Assembly (NCBI GenBank): GCA_030610655.1 | Contig: JAUWRG010000008.1 | Location: 1-41,565 of the forward strand | Source: Dehalococcoidia bacterium | GTDB taxonomy: Bacteria; Chloroflexota; Dehalococcoidia; E44-bin15 | Length of the DNA stretch: 41,565 bases | Direction: 5' to 3' | Made by a program: the position numbers and the translations under genes | Shown here: in pieces, positions 1 through 8,892 of the stretch | How the letters are laid out: each line of letters starts with the position of its first letter | How positions within the stretch are numbered: the first letter of the stretch is position 1 | The notes under the pieces: generated by a model | Seen by the model: the letters and a program-made list of their open reading frames with translations, nothing else | Database searches by the model: none | What the model was told of the DNA's origin: nothing

Positions 1-177
1 CGCCACCAGAGGATCATTCTGGACATGGACAGCTCGGAGAGCCCCGTGTATGGGGAGCAGGAAGGAGCGGCCTACAACGGTCATTTTGAGTGTGTCTGCT
101 ACCACCCCCTGTTCTGTTTTAACCAGTTTGGGGATTGTGAAGGAGCAGTCCTCAGGCCAGGCAATGTACACAGTGCC
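1..177 (+). pseudogene. IS1380-like transposase remnant (internal fragment, truncated at both ends)
   Basis: Frame 1 reads RHQRIILDMDSSESPVYGEQEGAAYNGHFECVCYHPLFCFNQFGDCEGAVLRPGNVHSA, which resembles the DDE-region block of IS1380-family transposases (LD-DS-D/E-P-x-G-xQEGA-NGH-CYHPLF-LRPGN). Similarity stops at about 177. Confidence 0.75.
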
Positions 178-430
178 GTGGGTGCTGTGGCTGATAGCGG
201 CCAGGGAAAGGCAACCCATCGGGGCGATGGCTGAACTTATGAAAGCCCGCCCCAAGGTGTGGCAAGGGCTACGTCGGGTCTTTACCGTCAAGGAAATGTG
301 GTTGCTGTGCTTTATCGAGCTTGTTGTTATCGGCAGGATGGCGGCATTAATGGGACTACTTCCCACTTTCCTGGTCGAGAGAGGTATGTCAGATGCTCAG
401 GCCGGCATGTTTGTATCGCTGGCAAATTGA
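178..430 (+). pseudogene. MFS-transporter-like fragment
   Basis: Frame 2 gives hydrophobic VPWVLWLIAARERQPIGAM...VFTVKEMWLLCFIELVVIGRMAALMGLLPTFLVERGMSDAQAGMFVSLAN*, typical of part of an MFS permease; truncated both sides. Confidence 0.5.
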
Positions 431-497
431 GAATAACCGGGATGGTCTGTATGGCTCAAGGTACTTAAAGGATAAGGTACAGGCCAAGGAGGTGCTC

Positions 498-692
498 GTA
501 TGCAGCACCGGGGCGATGGAGAAAAACATCGACACAGTCATTGGAAGGAGATTCAAGAAACAGGGAATGAGTTGGACAACCGAGGGGGTGAATAATCTTC
601 TAAAATTAAGAACGCTGTGGTATAGTGACAGCGATTGGGAGGCATTCTGGAGAAAAGAGTCAAGTTATAGGGTGAGCATTTCCCCCAACTGA
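498..692 (+). pseudogene. UPF0236/ISLre2-like transposase C-terminal remnant
   Basis: CSTGAMEKNIDTVIGRRFKKQGMSWTTEGVNNLLKLRTLWYSDSDWEAFWRK resembles the conserved C-terminus of ISLre2/UPF0236 transposases (xEKNID-VI-RRFKK-GMSW-xxGA-NLL-LR). Confidence 0.65.
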
Positions 693-815
693 TTAACACA
701 ACCCACTCGTTTGCCCGATTGACACTTTTGATAATAGGAGACTATTATGAATCTGCTACTTCGCCAATTGAACTGATGGAGTAGATGTTTCAATCCTAGG
801 TGGAAGGAGATAACT

Positions 816-2342
816 ATGGCAAATCTCAAAGATAACTACGATGTAATAGTTATTGGTGGAGGAATGGGGGGCCTCACCTGTGGGACCTTACTGGCCAAGC
901 AGGGATTGGATGTTCTGGTGGCTGAGCGTCTACCTAGGCCGGGAGGGTACTGCTCCTCATTGAGAGACGAGGGGTTTTCTTTCGACCCAGCGGTAGGCAT
1001 ACTGGAGGGTTGCGATAAGGGTGGTGTAGTTTACCAAACTCTTACCGAGCTAAATGTGGAGCGGGAACTTGAGCTCATAAAACTTGACCCAGCAAATCGA
1101 GTAGCAGGTACCGACTTTGACATCCTAGTAGCCGCTCGGGAAGAAGGGTTTGAAGATGACCTGAAACGCCTTTCACCGGGTGAAGGTGAGAGCATACACC
1201 TATTCCTGGAGGAGTGCAAGGCGCTCTACCACGAGATGGCGCTGGTCTCGGCGGGCTCTCCCGACTTGATGGGCTTGGGGCAGAAAATCGGTTTTATGAA
1301 AGACTTCCTGCTTAAATGCTCCCATCTCAGAAAGTACAGTGCTAAATCGGCTAGAGAGGTTACCCACAGCTTCTTCACTGCCCCCAAATTGAGGGCAGTC
1401 ATGCACGGCGTAGCTATTTTTCTTGACCCCGACACCCAAGCCAGCATATTGATGAATATCATCGGTATGGCAGCTAATGAAGATATATGCTACCCCAAAC
1501 AAGGCGGTGTCCAAGCTCTACCCAACATTTTGGTCAAAGCCCTGGAGCGGAATGGCAGCCAGATAGCTCTGAATACAACGGTAAATAGGATACTTGTGGA
1601 AAAAGGCAGGGCTATAGGTGTTGAGTTAGAGGATGGGAATCAAATCAGGGCAAAGTATGTAGTTTCTAATATTGATGGTAAACATACATTTCTCAAACTG
1701 GTTGGAGAGGAGTACCTTAGCCCAAAGTTTATTAAGGAGCTTAATACATCTAAGATATACGGCTCTGTGGTGAGCATTTCTCTCGGAGTGGATATGGACT
1801 TTAGGGCGATAGGTATCCAGTCGAGTGACCTTAGCTACTGCCCCACAAATGATATTGGCGAGCTATTCAGTGGTCAACCGGAAAAGTCAGGCTTAATGGT
1901 AAGACTCCATTCCCTGCTTGACTCTACTCAGGCTCCGCTAGGCAAGAGCACAGTGGGGATTGTGGCCTGTGTTTCCCCTATAACTTTGATAAACTACTGG
2001 AAGCTGGATAAGGATGGACAGAAAGGGAAAGAATATGAGGCAGTAAAAGAGAATGTAGCTGGCAAGCTCATCGCCTCAGTGGAAAAGGTAGTCCCCGGAC
2101 TTTCTGAGCATATTGTGTATAAACGTATAGCCACACCCATTACCTTTGAGAAGGCTACCCTTAACTCTGAGGGGTCAGCCATGGGCTGGTATCCTTTACC
2201 CGGTGGCAAGATGCGAAGCCAGAAGACTCCAATCAAGAATTTATATCAGGCTGGGCACTGGACTTTCCCTGGTGGCAGTGTACCTGCTGTGGTCGCCTCA
2301 GGCAGAAATGCTGCTCAGTTGATACTCAAAGAGACACAATAG
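816..2342 (+). CDS. NAD(P)/FAD-dependent oxidoreductase, phytoene desaturase (CrtI)-like family
   Basis: 508-aa ORF, N-terminal FAD-binding motif DVIVIGGGMGGLTCGTLLAKQGLDVLVAERLPRPGGYCSS, C-terminal YQAGHWTFPGGSVPAVVASGRNAAQLI; RBS-like aaggaga upstream. Confidence 0.85.
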   Translation: MANLKDNYDVIVIGGGMGGLTCGTLLAKQGLDVLVAERLPRPGGYCSSLRDEGFSFDPAVGILEGCDKGGVVYQTLTELNVERELELIKLDPANRVAGTDFDILVAAREEGFEDDLKRLSPGEGESIHLFLEECKALYHEMALVSAGSPDLMGLGQKIGFMKDFLLKCSHLRKYSAKSAREVTHSFFTAPKLRAVMHGVAIFLDPDTQASILMNIIGMAANEDICYPKQGGVQALPNILVKALERNGSQIALNTTVNRILVEKGRAIGVELEDGNQIRAKYVVSNIDGKHTFLKLVGEEYLSPKFIKELNTSKIYGSVVSISLGVDMDFRAIGIQSSDLSYCPTNDIGELFSGQPEKSGLMVRLHSLLDSTQAPLGKSTVGIVACVSPITLINYWKLDKDGQKGKEYEAVKENVAGKLIASVEKVVPGLSEHIVYKRIATPITFEKATLNSEGSAMGWYPLPGGKMRSQKTPIKNLYQAGHWTFPGGSVPAVVASGRNAAQLILKETQ

Positions 2343-2373
2343 CTTATAATGTGCAGTCCGATAAACAAAAAGA

Positions 2374-2402
2374 GGGGCTCTCCCGTCATCTGGGAGAGCC
2401 CC
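2374..2402 (-). terminator. Rho-independent terminator (minus strand)
   Basis: Perfect 11-bp inverted repeat GGGGCTCTCCC-gtcatct-GGGAGAGCCCC; on the minus strand it is followed by a T-rich tract (TCTTTTTGTTTAT). Confidence 0.85.
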
Positions 2403-2407
2403 TGTAG

Positions 2408-3409
2408 TCAGAATCTAGCCCCTTTCCTGGGCTTTTGAGTGGTTATTTTCTTTGGTGGGTTTTGTGTGTTGTAACCTCTTGCGTTTAGAGGACGGTATCT
2501 TTTGTGCAATAGCACTGTCAACGAAATAAGCGAACCAACGGCAGCCCCTATCGCCGCCAAATGCTTCCATGGAATAGCCCAGAGTTCCCCTCTTTAACTC
2601 TTATTGACCAACTCCTCATGTCGATCGAAATAGCCAATGACGAAGTTTGCTCTCACCCTGCCAATAAATGGGTCTTCCTGCCAACTCCCAGTCAATGTTC
2701 CCTCACTATTCGGCAGTATAGTCACCTGCCCCAGGTCTAGCTCGCTACTTCTGCCAAACAGATCGCTAAAATACGCTTCAGCAGCTATGGTCAGATGAAC
2801 ATTGCCCGAGTTTTTCACCACAACACCCACATCCACCGGCCCTTTCTCAACAGAACCCGGCAAGATGAGGGAGGCGATCTCAGCATTAGCAGCAATATCG
2901 GTATCAGTAATGCCAGGGACGGTGATATAGAAAAGCGATGGGATCCTCATTGAAATGGAGACGCCCTCTTCGTTTACTGAAGGCACAGTCTCGAAGAAGA
3001 GAGCGGCATAATGCCCTCCAGGCTCTATGTCAGCCGGTGCTGCAATGATGACCTCGACCTCTTGGCTTTCACCGGAAGCAAGCTCGAAGTCAGTACAGTT
3101 AACACTCAACCATTTTGAAGCGGAATAGCTCTCATGCCCCGGCTCGGAGAAAATGAAGTTACCATCCTTGTCGATGAAGAAATCCATGACATAGGCACAC
3201 ACTCCTATTGGTTCACCGCCTTGATTTTTAACAGTGATAATCCTTTGCGCTTGTTCACCCTCACTTATGTTCAAATCAACGCGGGTCGGCCAAACTTTGA
3301 TACCCCCTTGGGCCTGTGCTGAATTGGGGAGGATAACAAGTAGAATGGCTCCTAGGAGGATTACGATTGCACACTTTCTCAGAGTTTCCATCAATTCCTT
3401 TGGGCGCAA
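2408..3409 (-). pseudogene. Secreted/membrane-anchored protein resembling DUF916 family, interrupted by in-frame TAA at 2594-2596 (ORF track entry 2594..3409 is the pre-stop part)
   Basis: Signal peptide (CAIVILLGAILLVILPNSAQAQ), beta-rich domain (IKVWPTRVDLNISEGEQAQRIITVKNQGGEPIGV...). After the TAA the same frame stays open to 2408 and encodes RGELWAIPWKHLAAIGAAVGSLISLTVLLHKRYRPLNARG..., a TM helix plus basic tail. Confidence 0.65.
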
Positions 3410-3464
3410 ATGTACGGCAGCGGATGATGTAGAACTGCGCCTGAGGTTATCCCGCGAATCGCCG

Positions 3465-4035
3465 CTATTGACCTACTATTAGGGTATAGGTATGAGGGGC
3501 ACTATAACAGCCTGGCGGTTGTGTGGCGGGTATCTCCAGCTCATAGACCACATTAACTTGACAGCTCTCGGTTGCTGAGCCACCGGGTGGCTACGCTCTT
3601 TGTAACCTCTGTGGAATAGCCGTCAGCACTTGTTCTAAATGGGGTGTCAGACGTCATATAGGTTGGACCCGTATCTCCGCTGGATGTGAAGGTGAAATTA
3701 TCAGGGGGGATATATTTAGTGCTCTCATATCCGCCAACTGCCAAGTTTTGAGTCGTGCTCACTGTAATCCGCCAGTTGGCATTTGCGGTGACGCCCAAGG
3801 TCAATGTTTTTGTCGTGGTAGCCTCAGAAACCATATTGCCAAAATCAATAGCATTGTTGTTGGGGGCTGTCCCACTAACGATTGCGAGGCTGCCGCTTGG
3901 GTCTACATTGACAATGGGAATAACTGACCCTGTGTCGGCAGCGCTAGCTGCCCCAGATAGGCAAAACGCTATAGCTACCACTAATACGAGCGACACCAAG
4001 ACTATTCGTACCTTCATCCCCTGCCTCCCTGACAA
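3465..4035 (-). pseudogene. Secreted beta-rich (WxL-like?) surface protein with a single-nucleotide frameshift near 3585-3587
   Basis: Signal peptide plus TGSVIPIVNVDPSGSLAIVSGTAPNNNAIDFGNMVSEATTTKTLTLGVTANANWRITVS. Removing one base from the GGG run restores ...SVATGGSATESCQVNVVYELEIPATQPPGCYSAPHTYTLIVGQ*, a natural-looking end. Confidence 0.65.
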
Positions 4036-4315
4036 TGCGTTGCGAGTATATACGGGTAAAATAAGTCAAGAGATTAAGCAGTCTTGGGCATCACGACATC
4101 TCACGCTAAAAGGGTTTCCTGAAAAAACCACGAGGCGGTTCAGGAATGTAGTTACCCAATTCATTGGGCAGGTGTGCTTGATGAATAAGGCAATATGGAA
4201 GAGGAATGGTAAGGGCATATATCACTAATCACATGAACCAGTACACGTGTTTGACAGATTCCAGCAGATGAATTACACTCGAGCCAAGCGAAATAAATAC
4301 CAGCCAGGAGGCGAT

Positions 4316-5581
4316 ATGCAACGCAAAAGGAAACTCGGTAGAGGAGTAGCGGTAGTTGGTGCCGGGATGTCGAAGTTTGGCATGTATAAGGACAAAGATT
4401 CAAAAGACCTATTTGTTGAAGCCTTCAGCGAAATGCTTTCCTCAGTGGACAAGGGAGCAGACCCCAACGATATTGATGCCCTCTATTTGGGAAATTTCAC
4501 AAACGATTTCTGGGTGCATTCAGCGCACTGGGGTCCGGTAATCTCCGATTTGGTCGGGCTCATCCCAAAGCCAGCAACAAGAACAGAGGGTGCCTGTGCC
4601 GCAAGCGCGCTTGCCTTCAGGGAAGGCGTTTTTGCTATAGCCTCTGGATTCTACGATGTAGTTCTAGTTAGCGGGGTGGAGGAAATGTCAAAGCGCCCCA
4701 CCGAGGAGGTTGCCGAAGGTTTAGCCATGGCAACTTCTTCCTATGAAGCAGAGGTTGGGTTCACCTTTCCCGGCGTTTTTGGCGCTGTGGCTACCGCTTA
4801 TTTTGAGAAATACGGGGCCACACGTGAGCATCTTATGAACGTTACCATAAAGAGCCATAATAATGCACGACTAAACCCCAAGGCGCAGTTCAACCTCTCT
4901 ATCCGTGATACGATGAATTCCAAGATCGCACGTGCTGAGAAAAAAGGAGAGCCGGTGCCAACTTGGAGAGACGAGAAGGAGTTCCTGCGCGATCCCAAAG
5001 CCAACCCGGTGGTTGCCTGGCCAATGCACCTTTATGACTGCTGCCCCATAAGCGATGGAGCTGCCTGTATGTTGCTGGTAGCTGAGGAAATAGCCAAAAA
5101 CTTCACTGATAACCCGTTGTATGTCGTCGGCATAGGGCAGGGGAGTGGCAGAGCTTTACATGCTGCCGATGACAATACCTACTTTGAAGCCACCAGATAC
5201 GCAGCAAAAGAAGCCTACGAGATGTCAGGGCTTAAGCCAGAGGATATTCAGTTTGCTGAGGTTCATGATTGCTTCTCCATAGCTGAAATCATTCATCTGG
5301 AGGACCTCGGCTTTTTCAAGCCAGGAGAAGGATATAAAGCTGTGGAAGAAGGCTTAACCAGATTGGATGGTCCCAAGCCAATTAATACCTCGGGAGGACT
5401 TAAATGTAAGGGGCACCCTGTGGGGGCAACGGGCGTGTCTCAGCTTTTTGAAGTTTGGAAACAGTTGAGAGGAGAGGCAGGAGAAAGACAAGTGCCCATC
5501 AAGAACCTGCGAATTGGAGCAGCCCACAATCTGGGAGGAACCGGAGGGACTTGCTCCTTAACCATTCTTGAAAGGAGATGA
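4316..5581 (+). CDS. Thiolase family protein (acetyl-CoA acyltransferase / SCP-x-like)
   Basis: VAVVGAGMSKFG, EGACAASALAFREGVFAIASGFYDVVLVSGVEEMS, C-terminal HDCFS / NTSGGLKCKGHPVGATGVSQ motifs. ATG at 4316 has RBS AGGAGG at 4306-4311, so this start is preferred over 4247. Confidence 0.9.
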   Translation: MQRKRKLGRGVAVVGAGMSKFGMYKDKDSKDLFVEAFSEMLSSVDKGADPNDIDALYLGNFTNDFWVHSAHWGPVISDLVGLIPKPATRTEGACAASALAFREGVFAIASGFYDVVLVSGVEEMSKRPTEEVAEGLAMATSSYEAEVGFTFPGVFGAVATAYFEKYGATREHLMNVTIKSHNNARLNPKAQFNLSIRDTMNSKIARAEKKGEPVPTWRDEKEFLRDPKANPVVAWPMHLYDCCPISDGAACMLLVAEEIAKNFTDNPLYVVGIGQGSGRALHAADDNTYFEATRYAAKEAYEMSGLKPEDIQFAEVHDCFSIAEIIHLEDLGFFKPGEGYKAVEEGLTRLDGPKPINTSGGLKCKGHPVGATGVSQLFEVWKQLRGEAGERQVPIKNLRIGAAHNLGGTGGTCSLTILERR

Positions 5582-5585
5582 AGCA

Positions 5586-5999
5586 ATGGAAGAAAGGCCC
5601 TTTAGCGATATTTCTTATGCACAATTTCTCAATGAAGAAAAACTCATGGGCTCAAGGTGCAAGAAGTGTGGTGCCCTGTTCCTACCTCCTCGCTCTATTT
5701 GCACAAAATGCTACGGTGCAGACATGGAGTGGGTAGAGATGAAAGGCAAAGGTAAGCTCGTTGCATTTACTTGCATATCTGTGGGACCGCCATTCATGAT
5801 AAGGGAAGGGTATGACAGAGCACATCCCTATTGCTCCGGCGTTGCCGAACTGGAAGAAGGGATAAAGATTGTCGCTCGCATTGAGGGGGTCGATACGACG
5901 AAGCCTGAAACTATAAAAATCGGCACCCCGCTTGCTGTGCGCTACCTGCATCGGGGTGAAGCAGATAATATGAAGACTTACCTGGCATTTTCAGCCTGA
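5586..5999 (+). CDS. Zn-ribbon / OB-fold protein (DUF35 family), partner of thiolase
   Basis: CKKCGALFLPPRSICTKCY zinc ribbon followed by OB fold; directly downstream of thiolase, a classic DUF35-thiolase pair; RBS AAAGGAG upstream of 5586. Confidence 0.85.
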   Translation: MEERPFSDISYAQFLNEEKLMGSRCKKCGALFLPPRSICTKCYGADMEWVEMKGKGKLVAFTCISVGPPFMIREGYDRAHPYCSGVAELEEGIKIVARIEGVDTTKPETIKIGTPLAVRYLHRGEADNMKTYLAFSA

Positions 6000-6126
6000 A
6001 GTGTTCATTACACCTCGGACTAAAATGACCCGTATTTGCCATCTACATACACAAGATGACAATTTGTTTGCTTGATTTGTCGCAGGAGCGGGAGATAGTT
6101 AGGGCAGCGTTAAACCTTCAGAGTGT

Positions 6127-6411
6127 TCATTCATCTTGGTCTTTGTCCTCTTTGAAATGGTCCGCTACGCTTTTACCAAAATCTTGAGCTGCCTTCCCTA
6201 CGTCTCTAAATTTATCTTTGACATCCTCATCCTTAAACCTGCTGGTAAAGGCCTCCGCTGACGCACGCGCACTCTTGCCGAACTCCTTGGCTTTTTCTTT
6301 CAGCTCAGGGTCTTTGAATATCTCGCTTATAGCGCTGCCAAATGCTTCCACCATTTCACCAAGGCTTTCAGCGGCGCTTTTCTTACCGGATTTTCCTTTC
6401 TGCGACATCAT
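6127..6411 (-). CDS. Small charged, helical hypothetical protein
   Basis: 94-aa Lys/Glu/Ala-rich ORF (FKDPELKEKAKEFGKSARASAEAFTSRFKDEDVKDKFRDVGKAAQDFGK), amphipathic helix pattern. Confidence 0.6.
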   Translation of the reverse strand: MMSQKGKSGKKSAAESLGEMVEAFGSAISEIFKDPELKEKAKEFGKSARASAEAFTSRFKDEDVKDKFRDVGKAAQDFGKSVADHFKEDKDQDE

Positions 6412-6440
6412 TCTCTTTTCTAGCTGGAATTATGCGTAAA

Positions 6441-7628
6441 TCAAATTATGGCGCCTTCCTCTTTCATTCCAGCTATATCATCCCAGGTGTAGCCCATCTC
6501 CAACAGAATCTCCTCGGTATGTTGACCCAGTTCTGGAGCCTTGCTCGCTATCTTGCCCGGCGTCTTGCTCAGCTCAACGGTGACTCCAGCCACCTTGACT
6601 TCACCAACCGCGGGATCGTCCAGACTCATAATATAATCATTTGCAATAAGCTGCGGGTCCGAAGCTAACTCGGTAAAGTTCTTAACCGGTGCCCATGGGA
6701 AATCATACCTGTCCAGCCGCTCGATCCATCCACGCTGGTCTCTGGTAAGGAACACTTCGTCAAACACAGAAATTAGAGCCGTATTGTTGTCACGCCTCGC
6801 TTCGGCAGTGTTGAATCTGGGGTCATCAATCAAATGCTCAATGCCCATTGCCTGACAGAATTCAAGCCAGGTTGGTTCATCCTGCACCAGTGCTACTTGT
6901 ATCCACCTTTTATCCCTGGTTTGATAGCAATTGTATATCGCGTTCTCAGATTCGTGAAGCCATCCAAATATATCCTGCCCAGAAACAAGGCAAATATCAA
7001 TACAACAAGAGGCGACAGTAATTAAGCTCCCCAAGAGGGATGCATGCACCATCTGCCCCTCATCGGTCCGTTCCCGGTGAAAAAGCGCCAGCATGATGCC
7101 ATATGCCAGAAATGTTGATGCTGTATAATCACCTGCCGCCGGTGGACATTGCGGCGGGCAGTAATCACGCTCAACCAGGCTCGACGCCAACCCGCATGTG
7201 GCAAAACCAAGTAGCCTCAAAAGCACCGCGATTCCGCGCCGGGCCCCTAAATCCCCACCCCGTGCCAATGGCATAGATAAGCCCGGGATTGACCCCAGAT
7301 AGGCTCGCATAATCCATACCCAGCCTCTCCATGCCAGCCACTCTCAGCTTGGTTACAAAAACGTCTGAGTTCTCCACCAATTTGTGTGCTAGGTGGCGTG
7401 CTTTCTCATTACGCAAGTCCATGGCGATGCTTCTCTTACCACAGTTGCTCTGCTCAAAATAGGCATTGTACCTGCCAATCGGTATGCCCTTCAGTCTACC
7501 TTCTCCACGGGCGGGGTCACCGCCGGCGGCATTCTCTATTTTGATAACCTCAGCCCCCATCTCAGCAAGATAGGCGGAAGCACCTGGGTCAAATCCAGCA
7601 CCCTGATCCCTTCAAGAGGCATTCGCAT
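6441..7628 (-). pseudogene. CaiB/BaiF (family III) CoA-transferase with two frame breaks
   Basis: Three pieces join end to end: MRMPLEGIRVLDLTQ (start 7628), MGAEVIKIENAAGGDPARGEGR...EATWF (ORF 7171..7560) and ATCGLASSLVERDYCPPQ...GDYTASTFLAYGIMLALFHRERTDEGQMVHASLLGS (ORF 6441..7310). One break sits at the AAAA run 7203-7206. Confidence 0.8.
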
Positions 7629-8273
7629 CTATGTTTTTCTCCTCTCCACTAACATTGCCGTGCTGGCGATGAGAACTTCCAATACCTCGGTGCCGCTAAT
7701 CGGCGGCGCATCCCGCTTCCTCAACTCATAAAGGCTCCTCAGGAGTTTGCGCTGCTCGTTATAGATCTCGATACTATGGCGCAGGGCATCATCGGTGATG
7801 GTCACCTGAAAGTGCTCCTCCAAGCTGCTCTTGAACCTTTCCAGTTCGCCCACCAGCCACCCCACTGCTGCGCCGTCAGCCTTGATCGGCACACTGAGAA
7901 AATGGAGATAGAAGGGAGTGTAGAGAAGTTCCACCTTGTCGTGCTTCCACACATCGAACATGCGGCGAATATGATCGCAACTGAAAAGAGCAACCAGCCC
8001 GTCGAGGAATTTGTACTCTCCCCTCATTGCCTGGTCGAGGGAGTGGCGGCAAAAGGTGCAGGTCGTGTGGGCAGTATAGACATCCGCCAATTCCGTGTTA
8101 GTACTCCCCGTAGCTCTCATGCGAAAGGGAAACATGCCGGCAGCGTGAATAATCTCCACCGGAACATATGTGCAGTAGTACCCAATCACCTTACCACCCT
8201 TTTCCTTCCACCGCTCAATGTAGGGATTGGTAAGGGACACAGCCGGTCTGCTCAGTTCCTCCAGTGCCGTCAT
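7629..8273 (-). pseudogene. 2-hydroxyacyl-CoA dehydratase family (HgdB/BcrC-like), C-terminal half missing
   Basis: MTALEELS...GGKVIGYYCTYVPVEIIHAAGMFPFRMRATGSTNTELADVYTAHTTCTFCRHSLDQAMRGEYKFLDGLVALFSCDHIRRMFDVWK; ends in ISGTEVLEVLIASTAMLVERRKT*, about 214 aa against the ~370-420 aa expected. Confidence 0.75.
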
Positions 8274-8427
8274 TCGTAGCTATCTCTTTCGCTAAAAGCT
8301 ATTTCAAGAAACGGAAGACTATATGTAAATTATATCCTAGATAACGGTCAGCGATGCTACCAAGAGCACCATGAATTACTGAGAATGGATAAGTCTTTTC
8401 ATCGTTACCACTCTTGTTTCCAAACTA

Positions 8428-8456
8428 GTAGGGGCAGGTTTGAAGCCCGCCCCTAC
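8428..8456. repeat. Palindromic intergenic repeat (GTAGGGGCAGG...CCCGCCCCTAC)
   Basis: Near-perfect inverted repeat gtaggggcagg tttgaag cccgcccctac in a non-coding region. Confidence 0.7.
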
Positions 8457-8504
8457 CGCGCCGTTGATTTCACAGGGATTCTGAGGCATCTCCAATTGAA
8501 ATGC

Positions 8505-8700
8505 CATTGCGAGGTCTCCGAAGGCGACTCGCCTTTGGCGAGAGCGTCAGCGATGAAGCAATCTAGAAGAGGATTTGCAGGGCGCATGTCATTCTGAGCG
8601 GGCCTGAATGAAACGAATGGGCCCGAAGATTCTCCCCCCACTGAGATTCTTCGCTGCGCTCAGAATGACAATATTGATCCGGTGGGGGTCTGGGTAGACT
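8505..8700. repeat. Dispersed intergenic repeats of the 'ATTGCGAGG...GAAGCAATCT' and 'GTCATTCTGAGCG...CGCTCAGAATGAC' type
   Basis: cattgcgaggtctccgaaggcgactcgcc...gatgaagcaatct followed by 13-bp perfect inverted repeat GTCATTCTGAGCG (8588-8600) / CGCTCAGAATGAC (8657-8669). Spurious ORF contains the familiar string CHSERSEES. Confidence 0.75.
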
Positions 8701-8892
8701 TATTCCGTTCGCCTCGAGCCTGTCGAATGGGTCTCCCCTCTGGCGGGGGTCTGGGGGTGTCCACCAGGAACACATGCTAGGGCGGTGGATGGAAAGAATG
8801 AGGTCACCAGTTCGAATAGGCCATCTACAATTTGCAAGGAATGTTCCACGCTTACCCTGGTCTAGGAATGTTATTAGAGTAAGGCTTGGCCC

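Noticed and set aside
3755-4228. 157-aa plus-strand ORF opposite the secreted protein
   Set aside because: Antisense of a signal-peptide protein; no RBS or domain signature.
8563-8775. ORF with YCHSERSEESQWGENLRAHSFHSGPLRM
   Set aside because: Produced by dispersed palindromic repeats; well-known spurious translation rather than a gene.
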